Positions 24,915 to 33,103 of a DNA stretch of 64,000 bases are shown piece by piece. The position numbers and the translations under genes were made by a program. Origin of the DNA: Streptomyces sp. S465. Its GTDB lineage: Bacteria; Actinomycetota; Actinomycetes; Streptomycetales; Streptomycetaceae. Under the pieces are notes generated by a model, which saw only the letters and a list, made by a program, of their open reading frames with translations, had not been told where the DNA came from and searched no databases. Position 1 is the first letter of the stretch. Each line of letters opens with the position of its first letter. The stretch covers positions 1,116,001 to 1,180,000 of the forward strand of contig NZ_CP114036.1 in NCBI RefSeq assembly GCF_026898115.1. Reading direction: 5' to 3'.

Positions 24915-26425
24915 TCACGACAAAACCCGGACTCGCCTGTGTCGATCCGCCCCGGCTGCTGGCCGGGCTCGACGAGGTGTACCGGCTGGACCGGGTCGGC
25001 CATCTGACCGTGCACGGCACCATGCCGGCCCTGCGGGCGGACGAACTCGTGGCGCTCGCGGAGAACATCGATCTGCGCGGGCGCGGCGGGGCCGGTTTCC
25101 CCTTCGCCAAGAAGGTCTCGGCCGTCGTCGAGTCGGCCGGCCGGCGCGAGGGCCGCTGTGCCGTCGTGGTCAACGGCAGTGAGGGGGAGCCCAGTTGCCT
25201 CAAGGACACCGCGCTGCTGCTGCACACCCCGCATCTGGTGATCGACGGTGCCGTACTGGCCGCCGAGGCGATCGGCGCCGAGGAGGTCGCCATCGCGGTG
25301 CACCGCCCGGATGTCGAGGAGTCCCTGGCCGCCGCGATCGCCGAGCGCGGTCCCAGCGGGGTCCCGGTCTCGGTGAACCGCACCCCGGACCGGTTCGTCG
25401 CCGGTGAGGGCGGCGCCGTCATCAACGGCATCAGCGGCGCCCCGGCCATCCCCAACGGCCGGAAGATCCGGGCCAGCGACAGCGGGCTCGGCGGTCTGCC
25501 CACCCTGCTGTCCAACACCGAGACCTTCGCCCAGCTCGCCGTGGCGGCGCGGATGGGCGCCCTGCCGTACCGCTCGGTGGGACTGCCCACCGAACCGGGC
25601 ACGACGCTGCTGACGGTCGGTGGCACGTATGTGATGGAGACGCCCACCGGAGTGCCGCTGACCTACATCCTGGAGCTGTGCGGCCTCACCCCCGGCCAGG
25701 CGGTCCTGGTGGGCGGCTATCACGGCAAGTGGCTGGACCCGGGCAGCATCAACGCCGCCACCATCTCCCGGGAGTCCATGAAGAGGTACGGCGCCCGGCT
25801 GGGCGCCGGGGCGGTGCTGCCCATCCCCGAGAACACCTGCCCGCTGGGTGAGACCGCGCGGGTGGCGCGCTGGCTGGCCGCCGAGACGGCCGGTCAGTGC
25901 GGGCCCTGCTTCATCGGGCTGCCGGCGCTCGCGGACGCCCTCGGCCAGGTGGAGCGCGGGGGCGGCCAGTCCTCGATCGACAAGGTGCGCGCCTACGTCA
26001 ACTCGGTGCGCAAGCGCGGGGCGTGCGGCCATCCCGATGGCACCGCCGGTTTCGTGGCCACCGCGCTGGACGCGTTCCCGGAGGAGTTCGAGGCCCATGC
26101 GCGCGGCGCCGGCTGCGGACGGCCGACGGTGGGGGTGCTGCCGCTGCCGCCGGACGCGCCACCGTCCGCGCCGCCGTCCGCCCCGTCGAGCTCCGCGGCG
26201 CGCGACCGGCGGCCCCAGCGGGGGCCGGCGGAGAAGCTCCTGGTGGACTGGTCGCTGTGTCAGGGCCATGGGCTGTGCGCGGACATCCTGCCGCCCGAGG
26301 TGCTGACGCTCGGGATCGACGGCTATCCGGCCTCGGCCACGATGGATGTGCCCCGGCAGCTGCGTGCGCAGGCGGTCCGCGCGGTCCGCCGCTGCCCCGC
26401 CCTGGCGCTGCGCATCGAGGAGTAG
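24911..26425 (+). CDS. NuoF-like flavoprotein fused to a [3Fe-4S]-type ferredoxin domain
   Basis: 504 aa from GTG 24911, overlapping the cytochrome b stop by 4 bp. Complex I 51-kDa-like domain (about 20-400): FMN/NADH loop RGRGGAGFPFAKK, NGSEGEPSCLKD, SLBB segment VGGTYVMETPTGVPL. The Fe-S region reads ETAGQCGPCFIGLP with Cys330, Cys333 and Cys372; the first ligand of the canonical CxxCxxC is Ala327, so only three of the four Cys remain. After a Pro/Ser linker (about 405-435) comes a short ferredoxin (Cys450-x5-Cys456 ... Cys495-Pro), the pattern of Streptomyces [3Fe-4S] ferredoxins. It probably moves electrons from NAD(P)H to the neighbouring cytochrome b. Not part of a nuo operon. Confidence 0.88.
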   Translation: MITTKPGLACVDPPRLLAGLDEVYRLDRVGHLTVHGTMPALRADELVALAENIDLRGRGGAGFPFAKKVSAVVESAGRREGRCAVVVNGSEGEPSCLKDTALLLHTPHLVIDGAVLAAEAIGAEEVAIAVHRPDVEESLAAAIAERGPSGVPVSVNRTPDRFVAGEGGAVINGISGAPAIPNGRKIRASDSGLGGLPTLLSNTETFAQLAVAARMGALPYRSVGLPTEPGTTLLTVGGTYVMETPTGVPLTYILELCGLTPGQAVLVGGYHGKWLDPGSINAATISRESMKRYGARLGAGAVLPIPENTCPLGETARVARWLAAETAGQCGPCFIGLPALADALGQVERGGGQSSIDKVRAYVNSVRKRGACGHPDGTAGFVATALDAFPEEFEAHARGAGCGRPTVGVLPLPPDAPPSAPPSAPSSSAARDRRPQRGPAEKLLVDWSLCQGHGLCADILPPEVLTLGIDGYPASATMDVPRQLRAQAVRAVRRCPALALRIEE

Positions 26426-26566
26426 CGACAGGGCGACGCGCACTCCTGCGGTTTGTGCGTCCGGTGACAAATTCCGCGGCCGCTGAGCGCCGGCCGGCCC
26501 GGTCTCCGTATGCACTGGCGTCGGCGTGATCACCGCCGGACCGGTCGAGACTACAGAGGAATGGTC

Positions 26567-27520
26567 ATGGAGAAGCGGCGTCACATCGCCTACGCCGGGG
26601 TGTCGGTAGCGATGGTTCTGCTGACGGCGGCGTGCGGCAGCGGCGAGGACAACACAGCGGGCAGCGCCAACGTGCAGCCGGCGGGTGGCAGCCAGACCGT
26701 GGGTGCGGGGACCTCCGCGTCGGCGGGTGCGGGTGCGACGGCCGGTGACATCGGCGCCGGCGCGGGTGACGAGGCCGCGCGCACCGGGCCCGCGAAGCGG
26801 TTGACGGTCGAGAAGAACGCCGAGCTCGGCTCGTTCGTCACCGACAGCGAGGGCTGGACGCTCTACCGGTTCGACGAGGACACCCCCAAGCCGGCCAAGT
26901 CCACCTGCAACGACGACTGCGCCACCAAGTGGCCCGCGGTGCCCGCGGACGACGCCACGGCCACCGCCGGTATCGACTCCGGCGCACTCGGCTCGGTCAC
27001 CCGCTCCGACGGCACCCAGCAGCTGACGCTGGCGGGCTGGCCGGTCTACCGCTTCGCGGGCGACACCCAGCCGGGTGACACCAAGGGCCAGGGTGTGGGC
27101 GGTACGTGGAACGCGCTGGCGCCCGACGGCAAACCGGCCGGCAAGGCCGCGGCCACGGACGACAGCCTCCAGCTGATGGTCAGGAACGACGCCGAACTCG
27201 GCAAGGTCATCGTGGACGGCGACGGCATGACCGTCTACCGGTTCGACAAGGACAGCGCCTGGCCGATGAAGACCGGTTGCCTCGGTGCCTGCCTGGACAC
27301 CTGGAAGCCGGTCAAGGCCGTGGACACCACCAAGGTCGCCGGGGTCGACGCCGCGAAGATCACCTCGTTCAAGCGCCCCGACGGCACCCGGCAGGCGGCG
27401 TTCGACTGCTGGCTGCTCTACACCTTCACCGGGGACGAGAAGCCGGGTGACACCAACGGCCAGGGCGTGAAGGGCACCTGGTTCGCGGTCACCGACAAGG
27501 GCAAGAAGGCGGGCCGGTAA
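26567..27520 (+). CDS. SCO0930-family lipoprotein with Lipoprotein_15 repeats
   Basis: 317 aa. ATG 26567 is chosen over ATG 26561 because GAGGA at 26556-26560 needs spacing. Signal peptide with lipobox LLTAAC (Cys about 24). A Gly/Ala/Thr linker (25-75) then four repeated units of the PF03640 type: FVTDSEGWTLYRFDEDTPKP, LTLAGWPVYRFAGDTQPGD, VIVDGDGMTVYRFDKD, and FDCWLLYTFTGDEKPGDTNG. Conserved Cys pairs (CNDDCATKWP, CLGACLDTWKP) recall metal or haem-like binding but no CxxCH is present. Extracellular membrane-anchored redox role is suggested by the two genes upstream; the family has no proven function. Confidence 0.9.
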   Translation: MEKRRHIAYAGVSVAMVLLTAACGSGEDNTAGSANVQPAGGSQTVGAGTSASAGAGATAGDIGAGAGDEAARTGPAKRLTVEKNAELGSFVTDSEGWTLYRFDEDTPKPAKSTCNDDCATKWPAVPADDATATAGIDSGALGSVTRSDGTQQLTLAGWPVYRFAGDTQPGDTKGQGVGGTWNALAPDGKPAGKAAATDDSLQLMVRNDAELGKVIVDGDGMTVYRFDKDSAWPMKTGCLGACLDTWKPVKAVDTTKVAGVDAAKITSFKRPDGTRQAAFDCWLLYTFTGDEKPGDTNGQGVKGTWFAVTDKGKKAGR

Positions 27521-27562
27521 CGATCCGGGTCCGGACCGCCCCACTTCCACCGGGAGGTTGAT

Positions 27563-28123
27563 GTGTCACTCGCACTCCGTGCCGCCACCGTCTGCGCCGC
27601 CTTGCTGGTTCTGGGTGGTTGCGGTGGCGGCGGGGCACACGGCACCGCGCACGAGCGGACGGAGACCTCCCCCCTCGCCAAGGCGTTCGCCGAGCCCGGC
27701 ACCCCGGCGCCGCTGACGAAGATCGCCGACGCCATCGGCTGCGAGGCCACGGTCATCACCGAGGCGGAGGAGCTGCGCCAGGGCGCCTGCGGGTCCGGTG
27801 GGAAACGGTTCACGATGGTCACCTTCGCCACCGACAAGGGGCAGCGTGACTGGCTGGCCACGTCGAAGGACTACGGGGGCATATACCTGGTCGGCAAGCG
27901 CTGGTCGGTCACCGGTCTGTCCATGGGCTCGCTGGAGCCCCTGCGCCAGAAGATCGGCGGGTCCCTCGAGAAGGGGATGTCCATGTCCCACGACGGATCC
28001 CACGGCGGGAACCCGGGGGGCGCGATGGACGGGACGGGAAGACCGGACGGTTCGTCGGGCCATTCCGGGCACGACGGCCGAGAAGTGACCTGGGCGCCCG
28101 CCGACCAGGCGATGGGCGCCTAG
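27563..28123 (+). CDS. Small lipoprotein, function unknown
   Basis: 186 aa from GTG 27563 (gggaggttgat RBS). Signal peptide MSLALRAATVCAALLVLGGC with lipobox LGGC. The folded part (about 45-135) has two cysteines (IGCEATV, QGACGSG) and KRFTMVTFATDKGQRDWLAT. The tail (about 138-175) is rich in His, Met, Asp and Gly (MSMSHDGSHGG, SGHSGHDG), which may bind copper or another metal. 42 bp after the SCO0930-type gene and co-directional, so likely part of the same operon. No family recognised. Confidence 0.8.
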   Translation: MSLALRAATVCAALLVLGGCGGGGAHGTAHERTETSPLAKAFAEPGTPAPLTKIADAIGCEATVITEAEELRQGACGSGGKRFTMVTFATDKGQRDWLATSKDYGGIYLVGKRWSVTGLSMGSLEPLRQKIGGSLEKGMSMSHDGSHGGNPGGAMDGTGRPDGSSGHSGHDGREVTWAPADQAMGA

Positions 28124-28130
28124 CGGCTGG

Positions 28131-28808
28131 TCAGGCCGCGTGCGAATCCGCCCACTTGACCAGCCCTGGATCGGCGAGAGTGGGGACCCACGCGTCGACC
28201 GGCGGGGGCTCGTCCAGCGGTTTCCGCGGTCCGACGCCGAGCACCCTCAGCCCGGCGCGCGAGGCGGACAGAAACCCGCAGTGGGAGTCCTCCACCGCCA
28301 GGGCGTCCTCGGGGGCCGCCCCGCACAGCCGGGCGGCCTCCAGATAGACATCCGGGTACGGCTTGGGCCGCACCTCCCCCTCGGGGACCAGCACATGGCC
28401 GAAGTACCGCAGCAGCCCGGCCTTGGCGAGCCCGTCCTCCACGACGTCCCGCGGGCAGTTGCTGGCCACGGCCAGCGGCGCGAAGGCCGCCGCCTTGGCG
28501 ACCAGTTGGGGCGCCCCCGGCATGGTGACCGGGTCGTCGGCCACCAACCGGCGAAACGCGTCCAGGAGTTGTCCGGTCATCTGGTCGGCGAGTTCGGGGC
28601 GCCCGGCGAATTCGGCCAGCATACGGCCGCATTCGGTGTAGTGGAGCCCCTTCGTGCGCCGGGCGAATTCCTCGTCGGGGGCGGTTCCGTGGTTTCTGAG
28701 CACCACTTCGCGCGCCTCTTCCCAGTGTCGTTCGGAATCCATCAGGGTGCCGTCGCAGTCGAAGACGATGGCGGCTGGGGTCCATCCGAGAAGCTTTTCG
28801 GCTGTCAT
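28131..28808 (-). CDS. HAD-superfamily phosphatase, possibly butyrolactone pathway
   Basis: 225 aa. HAD motifs: I FDCDGTLMDS (nucleophile Asp17), II VASNC (Ser/Asn variant of the usual S/T), III KPYPDVYL lysine, IV VEDSHCGFLSA. Subfamily IA phosphatase with alpha-helical cap. It lies downstream of the AfsA-type gene on the same strand (289 bp apart). In AfsA/MmfL pathways a phosphatase (e.g. MmfP, also HAD type) removes phosphate from the butenolide or furan intermediate, so that role is plausible here. General housekeeping phosphatase is the alternative. Confidence 0.87.
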   Translation of the reverse strand: MTAEKLLGWTPAAIVFDCDGTLMDSERHWEEAREVVLRNHGTAPDEEFARRTKGLHYTECGRMLAEFAGRPELADQMTGQLLDAFRRLVADDPVTMPGAPQLVAKAAAFAPLAVASNCPRDVVEDGLAKAGLLRYFGHVLVPEGEVRPKPYPDVYLEAARLCGAAPEDALAVEDSHCGFLSASRAGLRVLGVGPRKPLDEPPPVDAWVPTLADPGLVKWADSHAA

Positions 28809-28961
28809 CTGTCTGCCGTTCCATGGGAGGTGGAGGAATCGGCGCAGGAGATACCTGTACCTGCGGGGAGCCGTGCGGTGGAAATGACCTGGCGGCTCAG
28901 AAGGGCGCTGTGCGCCGACCGCTGCTGTCGTACAGGCCGAGAGTCTCGCCTGCCCGAAACA

Positions 28962-28978
28962 TAACGATCACTACGTTA
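28962..28978. promoter_or_regulatory. Inverted repeat upstream of the HAD phosphatase gene
   Basis: taacgatcactacgtta: arms taacg/cgtta, spacer 7, in an AT-rich stretch 154 bp upstream of the phosphatase start (28808, minus). A candidate regulator site or promoter element; spacing and arm length fit a TetR-like dimer. Confidence 0.4.
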
Positions 28979-29024
28979 GTTAGATGACCCGCAGTAAGCA
29001 AGAGGTCACTGAGTGTCGGCGTTT

Positions 29025-29100
29025 TGTTCGTCGGTCAGGCTGTTCGTCGGTCGGCCTGTTCGTCGCCAAAGAGTTCGTCGCACAGTGCGTTCGCCGGTCA
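29025..29100 (+). repeat. 16-bp direct repeats at the end of the afsA-like gene
   Basis: tgttcgtcggtcagg at 29025, tgttcgtcggtcggc at 29041, tgttcgtcgcc at 29057, then weaker gttcgtcgc and gttcgccggtca copies up to the AfsA stop at 29098. Between afsA and the phosphatase gene. No hairpin seen. Confidence 0.75.
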
Positions 29101-30033
29101 GAGGTACTGGAGCACACCGACCGCCGTGCAGATGTCGGCCTGGCGCAGCCGGAAGACGCAGGTTCTGCCGTGGGAGGTGCACTCGATCACGGCCGGTGGA
29201 ATCGACTCGGTGAACCGGATCGCCTTCATCCGGCAGCCGACGGGCCGGATCAGCGTGGAACCGGTGGCCAGCGCCGCGGCCTGCCGGGCGCCCTCCAGCA
29301 GCACCAGGCCCGGCACATGGTCGCTCCAGTGGTCGAAGAAGAACGGATGGCGGGGGTCGGCGGGGTCGAGGTAGACCACTCCCCCGTCCCGCACCACCAG
29401 CACGTCCCGGGCCGAGGGAACGGCCAGTTGCGCAGGTGAGGGCCGCACCGCGGCACGCAGCCTGCGGCGCGCGGTGTGCCCGTGGACGGCGGCCCGGGTC
29501 TCCGCGTAGGTGGTGCCATCGAGGAAGCGTGCGGTGCCCCCGGCCCAGGCGAACAGCTTGCCACCGGCCGAGAGCACGACGTCCAGCCGCATCCCCGAGA
29601 CATAGCGTCCGCAGGGCGAGGTGCGGACGTCGGTCACGGCGGCCCGGCAGGTGATGTCGGAGGCGCCGTACGGGGCCCGGGGCTCGGTCTCGGGGTCGAG
29701 GCGGTAGGAGAGGTCCCGGATCAGGAAGTGCGCTCCCGCGGGCACCGCGTAGTACCGCGTGGGGATGTAGATCCCCAGCTCGCGCAGGGTTTCGGCGATC
29801 ATCAGCGGATGGTGCCGGCCGTCCCCGCCGTGCGGGAAGGTGGGATGGGACCTCGGCCACTGGGCGGCGGCCTCGAACCGGCCGTCACCGTGCGTACGCA
29901 CATCGGTGAGCAGCACCTCGGCCACCGAGACCCGGTGCACCGCCTCCCGCGCCACGGTGCGGGACCAGCTGAGCGGCCGCCCGACGGGATCGGGCGGCTC
30001 CGAAAGTCCATGAGCCTCACGAACGATCACCAT
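29098..30033 (-). CDS. AfsA/ScbA-family butyrolactone synthase
   Basis: 311 aa. Condenses a beta-ketoacyl thioester with dihydroxyacetone phosphate to start gamma-butyrolactone (or related furan/butenolide) signal synthesis. Two AfsA repeats of hot-dog type: first about 30-140 (VHRVSVAEVLLTDV, HHPLMIAETLRELGIYI with Glu81), second about 205-311 (HPFFFDHWSDHVPGLVLLEG, Glu247, Arg250 in EGARQAA). These match the catalytic Glu/Glu/Arg set of AfsA. Divergent from a butyrolactone-receptor-type TetR gene over 107 bp, the standard scbA/scbR layout. Start ATG 30033 with only a weak RBS. Confidence 0.92.
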   Translation of the reverse strand: MVIVREAHGLSEPPDPVGRPLSWSRTVAREAVHRVSVAEVLLTDVRTHGDGRFEAAAQWPRSHPTFPHGGDGRHHPLMIAETLRELGIYIPTRYYAVPAGAHFLIRDLSYRLDPETEPRAPYGASDITCRAAVTDVRTSPCGRYVSGMRLDVVLSAGGKLFAWAGGTARFLDGTTYAETRAAVHGHTARRRLRAAVRPSPAQLAVPSARDVLVVRDGGVVYLDPADPRHPFFFDHWSDHVPGLVLLEGARQAAALATGSTLIRPVGCRMKAIRFTESIPPAVIECTSHGRTCVFRLRQADICTAVGVLQYL

Positions 30034-30035
30034 AA

Positions 30036-30056
30036 AATACTAATAATGTTTGACCT
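30036..30056. promoter_or_regulatory. Candidate autoregulatory element (ARE-like)
   Basis: The stretch aatactaataatgtttgacc includes ATAC...GTTTG spacing seen in ARE sites bound by ArpA/ScbR-type receptors, but its symmetry is weak. It lies directly upstream of the AfsA start codon, in the most AT-rich part of the window's left half, between the synthase and receptor genes. Tentative. Confidence 0.35.
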
Positions 30057-30140
30057 ATCTCGCCTCATCACCATCGCGGGCCGAAAGTCCGCTAAGTTCT
30101 CCCCGTCACATCCGACGGGCTGCTGAAGGACGGCGAACAC

Positions 30141-30782
30141 GTGCAAGAACGGGCCGCGCAAACACGCCGATCCCTTCTGGAGGCCGCCGCGTTCCTTTTC
30201 GATGAACGGGGATACGCCGGAACGAGCATCAGCGACATCACCTCCCGGTCGGGCCACACCAGCGGCGCCATCTATTTCCATTACACGAGCAAGGAGCGGC
30301 TCGCCCTCGCCGTGGTGGAGGAACACTTCGCCACCTGGCCCCCGCTGATCGAGGGATACGCCGCCCTCGATGTGCCTCCCCTGGAGCAACTCGTCCGGCT
30401 CAGCTTCGCGGTGGCCCGCGCCTTCCGCGATGACATCGTGGTCCGGGCCGGGGCCCGGCTGTGGGCCGAGCGCACCCTGATCGAGGCGCCCATGCCACCG
30501 CCCTTCGTGGGGTGGATCGACGCCGTGGGGCAGCTGTTGGAGAAGGCGCGGGCCGAGGGCGATCTGGCGCCGCACGTCGAGCCGCTGGCCGCCGCCCGGA
30601 CCGTCGTATGCGCCTTCTTCGGGCTGCACACCGTGTCCGAGGCCCTCGACGGGCGGCGGCTCGTCGAGGACCATCTGGCCGATCTGTGGACGCTGCTGCT
30701 GCCCTCGCTCCAGGCCCGGCCCGGGGACACGGCGAGGCTGCTGGCCCTCGCCCGCCCCGGCACCCCGCCGCCGTCAGAGTGA
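30141..30782 (+). CDS. Gamma-butyrolactone receptor, TetR family (ArpA/ScbR-like)
   Basis: 213 aa from GTG 30141 (gctgaaggacgg RBS). The N-terminus QERAAQTRRSLLEAAAFLFD, GYAGTSISDITSRSGHTSGA and IYFHYTSKERLALAVVEEHF is the typical receptor HTH (to about residue 60). The ligand domain has the family pattern RLSFAVARAFRDDIVVRAGA, RLWAERTLIEAPMPPPFVGW and AARTVVCAFFGLHTVSEALD. It should repress the adjacent afsA-type gene and itself until the lactone binds. Its last 9 bp overlap the end of the convergent SDR gene. Confidence 0.92.
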   Translation: MQERAAQTRRSLLEAAAFLFDERGYAGTSISDITSRSGHTSGAIYFHYTSKERLALAVVEEHFATWPPLIEGYAALDVPPLEQLVRLSFAVARAFRDDIVVRAGARLWAERTLIEAPMPPPFVGWIDAVGQLLEKARAEGDLAPHVEPLAAARTVVCAFFGLHTVSEALDGRRLVEDHLADLWTLLLPSLQARPGDTARLLALARPGTPPPSE

Positions 30783-31457
30783 GGCACCCGCGCACATCAC
30801 CAGCGTCTGGCCGGTGACCGCGCCGCCCTCCGGGCCCAGCAGGAACGACGTCATCCCCGCCACCTCCTCCGGACGCACCAGCCGGCCCAGCGGCGGCATC
30901 ACCGGCGGGGTGCGGCTGCGGCCGGGGTCCCGCAGCATGGGGGTGTCCGTCGGCCCCGGCGCCACCACGTTCACCGTGACCGCCCGGGGCGCCAGCTCGG
31001 CCGCCCAGGACCGGGCCAGGGCGGGCAGCGCCGCCTTGGTCGCGGCGTACTGGCTCTTGCCCGGGACACCCGTCATCGTCCGGCTGCCCACCAGCACCAC
31101 CCGGCCGCCGTCCGCGATCCGGTCCACCAGCGTGTCGACCAGGACACTCGCCGCCTGCACATGAATCCGCCACATGAGGGCCCCGTCCTCGGCCGCCAGC
31201 TCCCCCAGCCGCGCCGAGCGCTGCACACCCGCCGCGTGCACGATGGCGTCCACCCCGGACACCGGGGCGAGCACCTCGGGCAGCGCCTCGGGCCGGGACA
31301 GATCGGCCGGGACCCAGTGCAGCCGGGGAGCGGTGTGCGCGGGGGCCGTACGGCTGATCCCGGTGATCCGCCACCCCTCGTCCAGCAGCCGGGCGGCGAC
31401 GGCGGCGCCGATACCGGAGCTGACCCCGGTGACCACGGCGTGGCGGGGCTCAGGCAT
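30774..31457 (-). CDS. SDR reductase, probably butyrolactone-linked
   Basis: 227 aa from ATG 31457. Short-chain dehydrogenase: NAD(P) loop TGVSSGIGAAVA (10-21), VHAAGVQRSA, catalytic Ser about 124 (VLVGSRTMTG), Tyr-x3-Lys in SQYAATKAA, and VNVVAPGPTDTPM. Its 3' end overlaps the receptor gene and its start overlaps the sialidase-like stop by 8 bp. SDR enzymes such as BarS1/ScbB reduce the 6-keto group of butyrolactones and are encoded beside the synthase and receptor, so this is the natural role here; a general SDR remains possible. Confidence 0.85.
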   Translation of the reverse strand: MPEPRHAVVTGVSSGIGAAVAARLLDEGWRITGISRTAPAHTAPRLHWVPADLSRPEALPEVLAPVSGVDAIVHAAGVQRSARLGELAAEDGALMWRIHVQAASVLVDTLVDRIADGGRVVLVGSRTMTGVPGKSQYAATKAALPALARSWAAELAPRAVTVNVVAPGPTDTPMLRDPGRSRTPPVMPPLGRLVRPEEVAGMTSFLLGPEGGAVTGQTLVMCAGASL

Positions 31458-32646
31458 CGGCCGCCCAATCGGCGCCGACCCGCACGTACTTGATGGCTTG
31501 GCGGTGGTACGTGTACGCGATGTGCAGCGTGCCGTCGGGCCCCTGCCGGATGGTGGGGTACGACAGCTCGCGGTTGAGCCGGTCGCGTGAGTTGTTGGTC
31601 AGGCAGTGGCCGTCACCGGTGTCCAGATCGCGCCGTACGGGCCAGGTCAGGCCGTTGTCCGAAGACAGCGCGAGGGTCATCGGGGCCCGCGGCGCGCCCC
31701 AGAAGGCGCCGGGTGCCGCGTCGTCGTGTGCGGCGGCCGGGGCCGGGGTCCGGCCGGTGTGTCCCTCGTCGTCGATCTCGTCGTAGAGGGAGACCCGGCG
31801 GGCCGTGGCGTCCGCCCGGCTGCTGTGGTTGTAGACCAGCGCGAGTCGTCCGTCGGCGAGCGGGACGTACTGCACGGAGGAGTTGTTGTTGGGCAGTTCG
31901 GTGCGGACCGGCTCGCTCCAGGTCTCCCCGCCGTCGGTGCTGTGCGAGCGGTACACCGCGTCCGCCCAGCGGCTGCGGAAGAGGGCCAGCACAGTGGTGT
32001 CCGGCAGCTGGTGGACGTTCATGTGCACACAGCCGGTCGAGCCCGGCACCGGCCGCTCACGCCAGGTCCTCCCCTGGTCGTCGCTGATCATCACCGCGCT
32101 GGTGTCATGGTCGCCGACCCATTTGACACCGGGGGTGGCCACGCAGTGGAACACCGGCAGCAGCCACCGCCCCGAGTCCAGGACGGCCACCGGCTGACGG
32201 ATGAACACCCCACCCGCCTCGGTGGCCGGGAAGAGCGTGCGCGGCGCGTCCCAGGTGGCACCCGCGTCGGCGGACACCCGCAGCCGGACCTCCGCCGTGT
32301 CCTGGTCACCGGCGCGCTGGGCGGTGTAGAGCAGCCACAGCTCACCGGCCGGGGTGGGGAACAGCAGCGGGTTCTGCTCCGAGCGGGTAGCGTCATCGGA
32401 GAGCCGGACCGGCTCCGTCCAGGTGTCGGAGCCCGGGGCGAGCCGGGAGAACCACACGGAGATGTCCGGCACGCCCTCCTGCGTGCCGCCGAACCACACG
32501 CATCCGAGGTCCCCTCCGGGCAGCACGGTGAGGTTGGCGGCGTGGTTCTGTACGGCGGGCGCCGGCAGAAACGCCTCGACCCGGGCCGGATCACCGGCCC
32601 GGGGCCGCAGCCGTCCGTCGGCCTGTGCACGGATATCGGTGGACAC
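31450..32646 (-). CDS. Sialidase-like beta-propeller protein (BNR/Asp-box)
   Basis: 398 aa from GTG 32646 (gctgaggagaacc RBS). Asp-boxes spaced through the sequence: SADAGATW, SDDQGRTW, STDGGETW, SSDNGLTW, the mark of a six-bladed propeller. Other pieces: NHAANLTVLPGGDLGCVWFG, RQPVAVLDSGRWLLPVFH, NNNSSVQYVPLADGRLALVY, LNRELSYPTIRQGPDGTLHI. No signal peptide, unusual for a secreted sialidase; it is closest in pattern to the exo-alpha-sialidase-like family acting on plant or bacterial sugars. Translation-coupled to the SDR gene by an 8-bp overlap. Confidence 0.85.
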   Translation of the reverse strand: MSTDIRAQADGRLRPRAGDPARVEAFLPAPAVQNHAANLTVLPGGDLGCVWFGGTQEGVPDISVWFSRLAPGSDTWTEPVRLSDDATRSEQNPLLFPTPAGELWLLYTAQRAGDQDTAEVRLRVSADAGATWDAPRTLFPATEAGGVFIRQPVAVLDSGRWLLPVFHCVATPGVKWVGDHDTSAVMISDDQGRTWRERPVPGSTGCVHMNVHQLPDTTVLALFRSRWADAVYRSHSTDGGETWSEPVRTELPNNNSSVQYVPLADGRLALVYNHSSRADATARRVSLYDEIDDEGHTGRTPAPAAAHDDAAPGAFWGAPRAPMTLALSSDNGLTWPVRRDLDTGDGHCLTNNSRDRLNRELSYPTIRQGPDGTLHIAYTYHRQAIKYVRVGADWAADA

Positions 32647-33103
32647 GGGTTCTCCTCAGCGGTGGGTGTGGGTGGGTGGTGCGGTCATGCTCACGGGCGT
32701 GGCCGGGCCGCGGATCGGTTGGTTACGCCGGGTGGGTGGACGGGTGCGTGGACGGGAGGGTGGCTCGGTGGGGGCCCGATGGGCGGCCCGGTAGAGGTCC
32801 GGTGCGCGCCGGGCACCATCGCACGGCCAGGCGAGGACCCAGCGGGTGGACCGCCGCATGGCCCGGTGCACGGCTCCGCCGAAACCCGGCACGTGCCCCC
32901 GACGGAGCCGGCGGGCGGCTCTCCCCGCTCGGCCCTTCCGGCAACCTGTGCGTACGGCCTGCCACGTGTGACCCCGCTGCGTACGACCTGCCACGGTCCG
33001 TGGCCGTCCGGCCGGGACCAGTGCGGACCGGTCCGGCCGCGCCGGGGGCCGCGGCCGCAGCCGGGCGGAGCGTCCCACCTCGAGGCGAAGGCGGCGGTGC
33101 ACA
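32647..33103. other. Intergenic region upstream of the sialidase-like gene
   Basis: About 450 bp with no supportable gene. It starts with G-rich plus-strand sequence (gtgggtgtgggtgggtggtg near 32662-32682) and becomes evenly GC-rich; all frames are open only because of base composition. It must hold the sialidase promoter. Confidence 0.4.

Noticed and set aside
24911..26425. True complex I NuoF subunit
   Set aside because: No nuo neighbours, a missing Fe-S cysteine and a fused ferredoxin domain; only the fold is shared.
24683..27550. Long minus-strand open frame across the flavoprotein and lipoprotein genes
   Set aside because: Mirror of well-recognised genes on the plus strand; no conserved motifs.
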